A DNA stretch of 64,000 nt from Eledone cirrhosa (GCA_964016885.1 OZ024759.1:5195546-5259545), one strand, 5' to 3'; counted from the stretch's first letter, positions 42,667 to 53,042 are shown. Made by a program: numbers and translations. Notes: generated by a model not told the origin, from the sequence alone.

Positions 42667-45505
42667 TTATTAGAAATATGGTAATGAAAGGGTTAATGAC
42701 ATAGACAGTGTCTTTCATTAGAAATATGGTAATGAAAGGGTTAATGACATAGACAGTGTCTTTCATTAGATATATGGTAATGAAGGGGTTAATGACATAG
42801 ACAGTGTCTTTCATTAGATATATGGTAATGCAGGGGTTAATAACATAGGTAGTGTCTTTCATTAGATATATGGTAATGAAAGGGTTAATGACATAGACAG
42901 TGTCTTTTATTAGATATATGGTAATGAAGGGGTTAATGACATAGACAGTGTCTTTCATTAGATATATGGTTATGAAAGGGTTAATGACATAGGTAGTGTC
43001 TTTCATTAGAAATATGGTAATGAAAGGGTTAATGACATAGACAGTGTCTTTCATTAGATATATGGTAATGAAGGGGTTAATGACATAGACGGTGTCTTTC
43101 ATTAGATATATGGTAATGCAGGGGTTAATAACATAGGTAGTGTCTTTCATTAGATATATGGTAATGAAAGGGTTAATGACATAGACAGTGTCTTTTATTA
43201 GATATATGGTAATGAAGGGGTTAATGACATAGACAGTGTCTTTCATTAGATATATGGTAATGAAAGGGTTAATGACATAGACAGTGTCTTTCATTAGATA
43301 TATGGTAATGAAGGGGTTAATGACATAGACAGTGTCTTTCATTAGATATATGGTAATGCAGGGGTTAATAACATAGGTAGTGTCTTTCATTAGAAATATG
43401 GTAATGAAAGGGTTAATGACATAGACAGTGTCTTTCATTAGAAATATGATAATGAAAGGGTTAATGACATATAGTGTCTTTCATTAGAAATATGGTAATG
43501 AAAGGGTTAATGACATAGACAGTGTCTTTCATTAGATATATGGTAATGCAGGGGTTAATAACATAGGTAGTGTCTTTCATTAGATATATGGTAATGAAAG
43601 GGTTAATGACATAGACAGTGTCTTTTATTAGAAATATGATAATGAAAGGGTTAATGACATATAGTGTCTTTCATTAGAAATATGGTAATGAAAGGGTTAA
43701 TGACATAGACAGTGTCTTTCATTAGATATATGGTAATGAAGGGGTTAATGACATAGACAGTGTCTTTCATTAGATATATGGTAATGAAAGGGTTAATGAC
43801 ATAGACAGTGTCTTTCATTAGATATATGGTAATGAAGGGGTTAATGACATAGACAGTGTCTTTCATTAGATATATGGTAATGCAGGGGTTAATAACATAG
43901 GTAGTGTCTTTCATTAGAAATATGGTAATGAAAGGGTTAATGACATAGGCAGTGTCTTTCATTAGAAATATGATAATGAAAGGGTTAATGACATATAGTG
44001 TCTTTCATTAGAAATATGGTAATGAAAGGGTTAATGACATAGACAGTGTCTTTCATTAGATATATGGTAATGCAGGGGTTAATAACATAGGTAGTGTCTT
44101 TCATTAGATATATGGTAATGAAAGGGTTAATGACATAGACAGTGTCTTTTATTAGAAATATGGTAATGAAAGGGTTAATGATATAGACAGTGTCTTTCAC
44201 TAGATATATGGTAATGAAGGGGTTAATGACATAGACAGTGTCTTTCATTAGAAATATGGTAATGAAAGGGTTAATGACATAGGTAGTGTCTTTAATTAGA
44301 AATATAGTAATGAAAGGGTTAATGACATAGACAGTGTCTTTTATTAGAAATATGATAATGAAAGGGTTAATGATATAGACAGTGTCTTTCACTAGATATA
44401 TGGTAATGAAGGGGTTAATGACATAGACAGTGTCTTTCATTAGAAATATGGTAATGAAAGGGTTAATGACATAGGTAGTGTCTTTAATTAGAAATATAGT
44501 AATGAAAGGGTTAATGACATAGACAGTGTCTTTCATTAGAAATATGGTAAGGAAAGGGTTAATGACATAGACAGTGTCTTTCATTAGAAATATGGTAATG
44601 AAAGGGTTAATGACATAGGTAATGTCTTTAATTAGAAATATAGTAATGAAAGGGTTAATGACATAGACAGTGTCTTTCATTAGAAATATGGTAATGAAAG
44701 GGTTAATGACATAGACAGTGTCTTTCATTAGAAATATGGTAATGAAAGGGTTAATGACATAGACAGTGTCTTTCATTAGAAATATGGTAATGAAAGGGTT
44801 AATGACATAGACAGTGTCTTTCATTAGAAATATGGTAATGAAAGTGTTAATGACATATACAGTGTCTTTCATTAGAAATATGGTAATGAAAGGGTTAATG
44901 ACATAGACAGTGTCTTTCATTAGAAATATGGTAATGAAAGGGTTAATGACATAGACAGTGTCTTTCATTAGAAATATGGTAATGAAAGGGTTAATGACAT
45001 AGGTAATGTCTTTAATTAGAAATATAGTAATGAAAGGGTTAATGACATAGACAGTGTCTTTCATTAGAAATATGGTAAGGAAAGAGTTAATGACAGACAG
45101 TGTCTTTCATTAGATATATGGTAATGAAAGGGTTAATGACATAGACAGTGTCTTTCATTAGAAATATGGTAATGAAAGGGTTAATGACATAGACAGTGTC
45201 TTTCATTAGAAATATGGTAATGAAAGGGTTAATGACATATACAGTGTCTTTCATTAGAAATATGGTAATGAAAGGGTTAATGACATAGACAGTGTCTTTC
45301 ATTAGAAATATGGTAATGAAAGGGTTAATGACATAGACTGTGTCTTTCTTTAGAAATATGGTAATGAAAGGGTTAATGACATATACAGTGTCTTTCATTA
45401 GAAATATGGTAATGAAAGGGTTAATGACATAGACAGTGTCTTTCATTAGAAATATGGTAATGAAAGGGTTAATGACATATACAGTGTCTTTCACTAGAAA
45501 TATGA
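42667..45505. repeat. 48-bp minisatellite, about 59 copies
   Basis: Unit as at 39.5 kb. Two sub-types alternate: AGAAATATGG with CATAGACAG, and AGATATATGG with GCAGGGGTTAATAACATAGG. A block order recurs between 42.7 and 44.1 kb. A few 44-bp units (CATATAGTGTC) interrupt the phase. Confidence 0.93.
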
Positions 45506-45507
45506 TA

Positions 45508-45691
45508 ATTGTTTCTACTTTTGGCACAAGGCCTGCAATTACCCAGTCTATTACTGGTACTTTATTTTATCGACCCCATAAGGATGAAAGGCAAAGTTAA
45601 CCTCGGCGGGATTTGAACTCAGAATGGCAAGGGCCGTAACTCTATGCGTCAAAGCATGGCGTCCGACCCTCTACCGATACTGCCAATCCAA
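45508..45691 (-). mobile_element. tRNA-derived SINE (type A) inserted in the 48-bp array
   Basis: Full-length copy with GGCAGTATCGGTAGAGGGTC on the minus strand. The 48-bp array resumes on its other side at 45,692, so the insertion postdates the array. Confidence 0.85.
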
Positions 45692-45862
45692 TTAGATATA
45701 TGATAATGAAAGGGTTAATGACATAGACAGTGTCTTTCATTAGAAATATGGTAATGAAAGGGTTAATGACATAGACAGTGTCTTTCATTAGAAATATGGT
45801 AATGAAAGGGTTAATGACATATACTGTGTCTTTCATTAGAAATATGGTAGTAGGAAGTTTAA
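45692..45862. repeat. 48-bp minisatellite, about 3.5 copies
   Basis: Continuation of the array past the SINE, ending against an EGF half-exon. Confidence 0.88.
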
Positions 45863-45867
45863 TTACT

Positions 45868-46090
45868 ATACTGACAGTTGCTACCTTCATAACCAGCAGC
45901 ACATCCTCCACTAGAACATACACCTGTCTCTATGTTACACCTGATGTTGTTTTGTTTCAATATATTAAGCTACAGACTAAGCTATACTACACAACACACT
46001 TCATTGGAACACACACCTGTCTCTGTGTTACATCTCGCTGTTTGTTACACGTCTCTGTATGTTACACCTGCTGTTGTCTTGACCCACTAT
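45868..46090 (-). pseudogene. Two EGF half-exon fragments
   Basis: At 45,868-45,960 the minus strand reads E-T-G-V-C-S-S-G-G-C-A-A-G-Y-E-G-S-N-C-Q, then is cut by the array before its donor. At 45,995-46,085 another stump contains repeated GTAACA(C)AGAGAC blocks. Neither has a 5' half. Confidence 0.7.
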
Positions 46091-46126
46091 ATTAAGTTAT
46101 AAACAAAGCTATACTACACCACTTAC

Positions 46127-46264
46127 CTGTCTGACAGTTGCTACCTTCATAACCAGCAGTACATCCTCCACTAGAACACACACCTGTCTGTTTGTTACAT
46201 TTACTGTTGTCAACACAGTGACATGTGTTGCCACAGTTGGCTCCAAATATACCATTTCTACAGA
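46127..46264 (-). CDS. EGF-like exon 8 (138 nt, phase 1-1)
   Basis: Begins V-C-R-N-G-I-F-G-A-N-C-G-N-T-C-H-C and ends Y-E-G-S-N-C-Q-T; eight cysteines; acceptor TCCACAG, donor GTAAGT. Almost the same as exon 11, including flanks. Confidence 0.9.
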
Positions 46265-46324
46265 CTGTGGAAATAAAAATATGAGAACAATGACAACAAC
46301 AACAACATATAACACTATACAAGA

Positions 46325-46795
46325 TAATCATCATCTTCATCCATTTAATGTCCATTTTCTATGCTAGCATGGGTTAGATATACTGTCCCATTGTGAGAAA
46401 AGTTGGGTCAGATGGCCATGTCTTGCTTATGCAGAACTGATTTGGGATTGGTTTTGATGGCTGGATGCCCTTCCAAATGCCAACCACTTTACAGTGTGGA
46501 CTGGGCACTTTTTGTTGTGTCACCAACTTGACCACTTTACAATGAGAGCTGAGCACTTTTTGTTGTGGCATTATCACAACCATTTTACAGTGTGTGCTGG
46601 GCACTTTTTGTTGTGGCACTATCACAAGCACTTTATAGTGTGGGCTGGGCATTTTTGTTGTGGCACTATCACAACCACTTTACAATGAGGGCTGGGCACA
46701 TTTTGTGTCACCAACATGACCACTTTACAGTGTGGGCTGGGCATTTTCGTTGTGGCACTATCGCAACCACTTTACAGTGTGGACTGGGGACTTGA
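46325..46795 (-). mobile_element. RTE 3' tail with its own tandem expansion
   Basis: Minus strand matches the RTE 3' UTR (CTAACCCATGCTAGCATAG). From 46,490 the segment CACTTTACAGTGTGGGCTGG plus GCACTTTTTGTTGTGGCAC repeats about six times. Confidence 0.7.
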
Positions 46796-46993
46796 GTGGG
46801 GCAGTTGCATGGGGATTGAGGAGGTAGATTTAGGGGCATGGGTGAGGGGTGGGGATTTAGTAGCTCACTGACCTTTCTTCAACCCATTCTCACACTGGCT
46901 ACTGTGCTTTCAGAACACCTTCATCCACTGCAAGTAACAGAAACTATGTACCACTTCTTCATAACCAGCACCACACCCTCTACTGTAACACAC

Positions 46994-47148
46994 CTGTCTT
47001 ACAGTTGCTATCTTCATAACCATCACCACACACTTCACTGGAACACACACCTGTCTCTGTGTTACATCTAGCTGTTTGTTACACCTGCTGTTGTTAGTAC
47101 AGTGACATGTGTGTTTACAGTTAGGTCCAAATTTACCTGCTTTACACC
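46994..47148 (-). pseudogene. EGF-like exon 7, broken (17-nt insertion)
   Basis: 155 nt. Begins G-C-K-A-G-K-F-G-P-N-C-K-H-T-C-H-C-T-N-N-S-R-C in frame. A 17-nt insertion CTAGATGTAACACAGAG then separates the C-N-K-Q codons from the rest, so the 3' half is read out of frame. The donor context is GACAG|GTGTGT, followed by a further half-module (46,945-46,990). Confidence 0.83.
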
Positions 47149-47164
47149 CTGAAAATAAAAATAT

Positions 47165-47270
47165 GGAATGTTCTGCATGAGCATGTGGTCGAAGGACAGC
47201 TCCTTGCTCCGATAAATCATGTCACTTCTAACACATGTAGCATACATGTTTCCCTTCCATGTAATAACCC
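47165..47270 (-). mobile_element. LINE relic related to the 60-bp array
   Basis: Contains single copies of CCGATAAATCATGTCACTTC and TAACACATGTAGCATACATG, the + strand form of the 60-bp unit at 20-21.7 kb. Confidence 0.55.
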
Positions 47271-47311
47271 AATATATTAAGTTAGAAACAAAGCTATACT
47301 ACACCACTTAC

Positions 47312-47448
47312 CTGTCTGACAGTTGCTACCTTCATAACCAGCAGCACATCCTCCACTAGAACACACACCTGTCTCTTTGTTACACCTGCTGTTATCAGCA
47401 CAGTGACATGTGTATTTACAGTTGGGTCCAAATTTACCTGTTTACAGA
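47312..47448 (-). pseudogene. EGF-like exon 6, 1-nt deletion
   Basis: 137 nt: TGTAAACAGG where siblings have TGTAAAACAGG, one A short, shifting the frame after V-C-K. Apart from the missing base it is intact, with all cysteine codons, acceptor and donor GTAAGT. A homopolymer miscall is a real alternative. Confidence 0.8.
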
Positions 47449-47539
47449 CTGTGGGTATAAAATATGAGAACAATGACAATTACAGCAACATATAACACTA
47501 TACAAGATAATAAATATCATAATTATATCATCTATATAT

Positions 47540-47885
47540 ATGGTGGCACATGGCTTAATGGTTAGAGCATTGGCCTTGCAATTGAAAGGTTGTGAGTTCA
47601 ATTCTCAGACCGGGTGATGTGTTGTTTCCTTGAGCAAGACACTTTATTTCACATTGCTCCAGTTTACTCAGCTGTAGAAATGAGATGATAGGGACTGGGG
47701 TCCCTATCATTCCACTGTAAAGTGGTCGTGGAGGTGCCATGGCAAAAAAGCACCCACTACTCACTGTAAATAAGGTTGGTGTTAGGAAGGACATCCAGCT
47801 GTAGAAATCAAGCCAGAATCAGTTTCCGTCCCACCCTTGCAAGCAGGGAAAAGCGAACGTAAAATGATGATGAGTCTAACCCATG
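47540..47885 (+). mobile_element. Chimeric SINE: tRNA-like head with RTE 3' tail
   Basis: Head GCACATGGCTTAATGGTTAG and GGTTGTGAGTTCAATTCTC; body CTTGAGCAAGACACTTTATT, the single-copy parent of the 45-bp array; RTE tail ending AACGTAAAATGATGATGA. Confidence 0.82.
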
Positions 47886-48118
47886 CTGGTGTGGAAGATG
47901 TACGTTATACGAAGATGATGATGATATAGTGTTGTCATCTATCATCTATACTATATCTCTACAACCTATATGATATCTATATCCTATATATTATATCTAT
48001 ATCATCTGTATTATATCTATATCATCATAACCAGCATCACACCTGTCTCTGTCTGTTTTTTTACACCTGCTGTTGTTTTGTTTCATATATCAAGTTAGAA
48101 ACAAATCTGTACTACAGT
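47886..48118 (-). pseudogene. Duplicated intron sequence with a small EGF stump
   Basis: ATCTATATCATCTGTATTAT-type intron repeats lead to a short exon-derived piece at 48,025-48,080 (CAGCATCACACCTGTCTCTG). The usual flank to exon 5's donor follows. Confidence 0.5.
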
Positions 48119-48124
48119 ACTTAC

Positions 48125-48262
48125 CTGTTTGACAGTTGCTACCTTCATAACCAGCAGCACATCCTCCACCTGAACACACACCTGTCTCTTTGTTACACCT
48201 GCTGTTATCTGCGCAGTGACATGTGTATTTACAGTTGGCTCCAAATTTACCTGTTTTACAGA
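48125..48262 (-). CDS. EGF-like exon 5 (138 nt, phase 1-1)
   Basis: Begins V-C-K-T-G-K-F-G-A-N-C-K-Y-T-C-H-C and ends Y-E-G-S-N-C-Q-T; eight cysteines; acceptor TTTTCAG, donor GTAAGT. Upstream flank (GGAAGTCTAAATATATTTAA) is shared with exons 13 and 15. Confidence 0.9.
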
Positions 48263-48478
48263 CTGAAAATAAAAATATGGAAGTCTAAATATATTTAATA
48301 ATTCACATTAATTTCTGATATTTTCATATTTTACATGGTAGACATTATTTGAATTTTGAAAATGTGAGACCAGAGAAATTGCTTCATGTGACACTGTAAG
48401 AAAACATTAAAGAAAACATTAAAAAAATGAAATGTATATCTTCTTCTTTATCATTAAGAATGTCAGCAGCAGCAGCAC

Positions 48479-48510
<32 letters not shown>

Positions 48511-48629
48511 CAGAGAGAGAGAGAGAGAGAGAAGAGAGAGAGTAGTTAATAATAAATACAAAGACCAAAATCTAGAGAGGGCTCAATAAGATAAGAGTTT
48601 TATGTATATGTATATATATACATATATAT
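48263..48629. other. Duplicated intron flank and simple repeats
   Basis: 48,263-48,345 matches the flank upstream of exons 13 and 15. It is followed by CA, TA and GA microsatellites at 48,478-48,545. Confidence 0.6.
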
Positions 48630-48968
48630 GTATCATCATCATCATCATCATCATTTTACGTCCACTTTTCCCTGGTTGCGAGGGTGGGACGGAAACTGAT
48701 TCTGGCTTGATTTCTACAGCTGGATGCCCTTCCTACCACCAACCTTATTTACAGTGAGTGCTGGGTGCTTTTTTGCTGTGGCACCTCCACGACCACTTTG
48801 CAGTGGAATGATAGGGACCGCAATCCCTATCATCTCATTTCTACAGCTGAGTAAACTGGAGCAATGTGAAATAAAGTGTCTTGCTCAAGGAAACAACACA
48901 TCACCCGGTTTGAGAATTGAACTCACAACCTTTCGATTGCAAGGCCAGTGCTCTAACCACTAAGCCAT
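48630..48968 (-). mobile_element. Chimeric SINE: tRNA-like head with RTE 3' tail
   Basis: Minus-strand counterpart of the copies at 37.9 and 47.5 kb, with (CAT)n at its 3' end on the + strand and the tRNA-like head at 48,900-48,968. Confidence 0.82.
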
Positions 48969-49040
48969 AGAGAGAGAAGTGAGAGAGTAGTTAATAATAA
49001 ATAGAAACACCAAAATCTGGAGAGGGCTCAATAAGATAAG

Positions 49041-49042
49041 AG

Positions 49043-49104
<62 letters not shown>
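49041..49104. repeat. TA dinucleotide tract
   Basis: About 60 bp of uninterrupted TA. Confidence 0.95.
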
Positions 49105-49106
<2 letters not shown>

Positions 49107-49676
49107 TCAATACATAAACAGAGAAAGCCTTAAGCGATACTCTGACCAACACCATCTCACTCAACAAACATTAGGATATACCTAAGTATTATCCCAATTT
49201 AGTGTTTGGGGTGCTAACTAATCAGTATTTCGTGGATAGCTGGTTGTATTATTTTATATGAGACATTATTAAATAAATATCTCTTTCCCTCCAGACGGCC
49301 GTTTCATTATAAGATTTCTACAATTTGGAATAAATAATTTCCAGGTTATGTAGAAACTTGTATATAATCCATAGTTTTATACACAAGTGGGCTCTTATAA
49401 ACTCATCAGTGGATGCCCAAATAATATCGATATAAGAATTATATCGACATTAATAGATTAGTGATGGTCTCCCTCAACGCTAAGAAGAGACTGGTAGTTC
49501 AGAAAATCCAGCAGTCCTCTCAAAGATAAAATACACGCTGTACCCAAAAGGGTAAAGGGAGGTCATCTTAAAATAAACCAATATACACGCTGTTCATTTA
49601 AACCTGTTAGGTATTAACCACATGTATAAGAACTCAATTGGATAGTAAAAGAATAACTATATGTATACACAACCAA
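49105..49676 (+). repeat. 570-bp direct repeat, left copy
   Basis: Starts CACTCAATACATAAACAGAG and ends AACTATATGTATACACAA. Nearly identical to 50,409-50,980. No long-terminal-repeat signature (TG...CA with primer site) was seen. Confidence 0.85.
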
Positions 49677-49829
49677 TGCACACATAGAGATAACACATAA
49701 TAAATACATGTATGGATCCCCCATATACACACACAGCCACTCTCTAAGGCTAAATCAGACATGGGATACAAGGAAGATCAATCAGTATTTCATATAAAAA
49801 ATAATAATAATAAAGTGCAGGGTGATAAA

Positions 49830-50360
49830 AATTAACGGTAGCCACGGAGCAGGCAGACTCAGAAAAACCTGGGATGACTTGATAAATTCCGACCTCACAC
49901 CTCTCCAAGACAATGTCACTGGACCGAGATCTTTGGCGCCACACAGAAGACCCGCCTTGCCTAAGTACAAAGCGAAACCTACAGTCAGTAGGCACCTCTA
50001 ACAAAATACACCCCTGTCCCACTACCCCACCCCATCCACACCACCCCCTTAAATGTGAAGTTATGTTGGTACCACAACATCCAGTCCGAAACAAATGAGG
50101 TTGTGTAGGTGTCACAACAGAAAAAACACACAGTCCACGCTGTAATGTGGCCGTGTAGGTAACACGGTAAAAACCTCCCAGTCCACACTGTAAACGTGGT
50201 TGGTGTTAGGAAGGGCATCCAGCCATAGAAAACTTGCCAGTCAGTCCTATACGAGCAGGACAACGAATATTGCCTCAAGTGGGAAAACTCCCGTCCAAAC
50301 CCATGCAAGCGTGGAAGATGGACGTTAAACGATGATAATGATGATGATGATGATGATGAA
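49830..50360 (+). mobile_element. RTE 3' end fragment between the direct repeats
   Basis: Encodes G-R-L-R-K-T-W-D-D-L-I-N-S-D-L-T then frame breaks. The 3' UTR follows (GTTAGGAAGGGCATCCAGCC), ending GATGATGATGATGATGATGA. Confidence 0.75.
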
Positions 50361-50408
50361 AGAGAGTCATACCTTATATCTGGAAATCATATCTGGCCAC
50401 CAAGAGTA

Positions 50409-50978
50409 TATATTCAATACATAAACAGAGAAAGCCTTAAGCGATACTCTGACCAACTCCATCTCACTCAACAAACATTAGGATATACCTAAGTATTTTC
50501 CTAATTTAGTGTTTGGGGTGCTAACTAATCAGTATTTCGTGGATAGCTGGTTGTATTATTTTATATGAGACATTATTAACTAAATATCTCTTTCCTTCCA
50601 GACGGCCGTTTCCTTATAAGATTTCTACAATTCGGGATAAATAATTTCCAGGTTATGTAGAAACTTGTATATAATCCATAGTTTTATACACAAGCGGGCT
50701 CTTATAAACTCATCAGTGGATGCTCAAATAATATCGATATAAGAATTATATCGACATTAATAGATTAGTGATGGTCTCCCTCAGCGCTAAGAAGATCCAG
50801 CGCTTAGAAAATCCAGCAGTCCTCTCAAAGATAAAATACACGCTGTCCCCAAGAGGGTAAGGGGAGGTCATCTTAAAATAAAACAATATACACGCTGGTC
50901 ATTTAAACCTGTTAGCTATTAACCACGTGTATAAGAACTCAATTGGATATTAAAAGAATAACTATATGTATACACAAT

Positions 50979-50980
<2 letters not shown>
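50409..50980 (+). repeat. 570-bp direct repeat, right copy
   Basis: Differs from the left copy by scattered substitutions and small indels (for example CAACTCCATC for CAACACCATC). Confidence 0.85.
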
Positions 50981-51014
<34 letters not shown>

Positions 51015-51034
51015 CAAATATTTCAAATATTTCA

Positions 51035-51200
51035 GATCAGTGGTTGGCGTTGGGAAGGGCATCCAGCCGTAAAAAAACAGTCAGAAACTCTCGTATATGA
51101 GCGAGACATGGTCACTTGACCCAACATGCCTCTAAATGGGACAACCCTGTCTAACCCATGCTAGCATGGAAGATAGACGTTAATTGATGATGATGATGAT
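51035..51200 (+). mobile_element. RTE 3' tail copy
   Basis: TTGGGAAGGGCATCCAGCCG, TAACCCATGCTAGCATGGAA, ending TTGATGATGATGATGAT. It lies 37 bp downstream of exon 4 in gene orientation. Confidence 0.72.
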
Positions 51201-51236
51201 ACATACATATATATATAGCTACATTACACCACTTAC

Positions 51237-51374
51237 CTGTCTGACAGTTGCTACCTTCATAACCAGCAGTACACCCTCCACTGTAACACACACCTGTCTC
51301 TGTGTTACATTTGCTGTTGTCTGCACAGTGACAATTTCTACTACAGCTGGGACCAAACTTTCCTACAGGACACA
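51237..51374 (-). CDS. EGF-like exon 4 (138 nt, phase 1-1)
   Basis: Begins V-C-P-V-G-K-F-G-P-S-C-S-R-N-C-H-C and ends Y-E-G-S-N-C-Q-T; eight cysteines; acceptor TTCTATAG, donor GTAAGT. Its G-V-C-Y-S-G-G-C with N-T-E-T is closest to the source sequence of the half-exons and the 54-bp unit (C-Y-S). Confidence 0.9.
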
Positions 51375-51464
51375 CTATAGAAAATATTTAAAATTCACTT
51401 CTAATATTCACTCACTTTTTTCAGGTAACATGTTTGATGTTTGTAAAACCTATGAAGACCTGCA

Positions 51465-51468
51465 CTAT

Positions 51469-51514
<46 letters not shown>

Positions 51515-51590
51515 TATACATATATATATATACACATATATATACATATATATATATATACACATATATATATACATATATACTGAAGTA
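51465..51590. repeat. TA/CA microsatellite
   Basis: ATATATATACATATATATAC-type tract. Confidence 0.9.
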
Positions 51591-51646
51591 AAAGTTAAGT
51601 GGAAATATCCAAGAGTAAGAGCACTCAGTCCATAGGACGAGTTTAG

Positions 51647-51826
51647 TATAAATAATTACAACAGTGACATAAACAGGTACTCAAGTTTGAATGGGTTCTG
51701 GGCCCCAATTTCTTCAGCCTGTCATGAGATGTTTTCCATTTTCCTCATGACAGGCTGAAGAAATTTGGGGCCGAGAACCCAACGAAACTTGAGTACCTGT
51801 TTATGTCACTGTTGTAATTATTTATA
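51647..51826. repeat. Long hairpin with about 82-bp arms
   Basis: Left arm 51,647-51,728 pairs with right arm 51,744-51,826 around a 15-nt loop (ATGTTTTCCATTTTC). The right arm contains CTGAAGA, a stem and CGAAAC, a hammerhead-like order. Confidence 0.9.
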
Positions 51827-51893
51827 TCTATATACATATATATATATATATATATTCAAAATTAATTAAATTAAATTAAATTAGATTAAGGGA

Positions 51894-52300
51894 GTCATGT
51901 CCAAGACATGCGCCATATCCACCGTAGAATAAGCTCAAAGATTTCAATGAATAGATCCGAGCATTTTATATCAACTAGAAATAGATTGACATATATATAT
52001 ATTTAAAATAAACACATGAAACAATGACAGGGTATAATTTGTAAAGTGTGTAATCACACATAGCTAGGTAGGTAACTAATTAAAGTTTAACTAGAGCTTC
52101 AAATATTTCCTTTTTAAAAAATTAATCATTTTTTAATTATTTTTTAAAAAGGTAATATTTGAAGCTCTAGTTAAACTTTAATTAGTTACCTACCTAGCTA
52201 TGTGTGATTACACACTTTACAAATTATCCCCTGTCATTGTTTCATGTGTTTATTTTAAATATATATCTATGTCAATCTATTTCTAGTTGATATATATATA
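51894..52300. repeat. Very long hairpin with about 156-bp arms
   Basis: Arms 51,967-52,122 and 52,137-52,293 are near-perfect reverse complements (ATCAACTAGAAATAGATTGA at one end, TCAATCTATTTCTAGTTGAT at the other). Upstream at 51,896 is GTCATGTCCAAGACATGCGC, nearly the same as the motif next to the hairpin at 12.5 kb. Confidence 0.92.
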
Positions 52301-52850
52301 TATATCCAGGGAGTGTAACATGAAGTTACTGTAGGTTCACCCAGGTGAGCACTCAATCTTTAGATTCTCGTCCATCATTACAACAGCAGAGGTCCGACGA
52401 CCTTTTGATTCCTCAGTCTGGCTAGATCAATACTGATCAAACTTTGAGCTGAGCAATAGCAAAACGTGCATCACCAATCAATAAATGTAATGAAGGCTTA
52501 ACAAATCGTCATTGTATTATTATTATTATACACACACACACACATATATATGTATATATAAATATATATATATATATTTATATATATATCACAGAAAAAA
52601 AGATAGGAAAATCTGCTTCATAGAATCAAAACGTATCTGAGGACCTTGCGATTTTCAGAGTCAGGTTTGATCATCACATCGATCGTGCCTCGAGCTGGTC
52701 GCCAGAGAAACAATTGTAATATGTCCAATAAATTCCATTCGTCGCAACACTGATTCCCTTCTTTTCTGTGACATCATACTCTGCTCTATGAGAGCATTGA
52801 GTGCTCAAATGGCCTACCTCATACGGACACTTTAAGCATCCAACACCAAT
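52301..52850. other. Intronic stretch, nothing recognised
   Basis: Mostly unique sequence with TA/CA runs at 52,535-52,590. No exon or family assigned. Confidence 0.45.
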
Positions 52851-52919
52851 TATATATATATATATACACACACACATATATATACACACCCACACACATA
52901 TATATATACACATATGTAT

Positions 52920-52960
<41 letters not shown>

Positions 52961-52974
52961 TATATATACACACC

Positions 52975-53006
<32 letters not shown>

Positions 53007-53042
53007 CATATGTATACACATATATATATATATATATGTACA
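52851..53042. repeat. TA/CA microsatellite
   Basis: Alternating ATATATAT and CACACACA blocks, one edge of the following LINE. Confidence 0.92.

Noticed and set aside
42667..45527. Open frames with a 16-residue repeat (K-D-T-V-Y-V-I-N-P-F-I-T-I)
   Set aside because: They are the 48-bp minisatellite, which is a multiple of three. The parent is MITE sequence, not coding.
49105..50980. LTR retrotransposon
   Set aside because: The direct repeats lack TG...CA ends, a primer-binding site and a polypurine tract, and the interior holds only an RTE tail.
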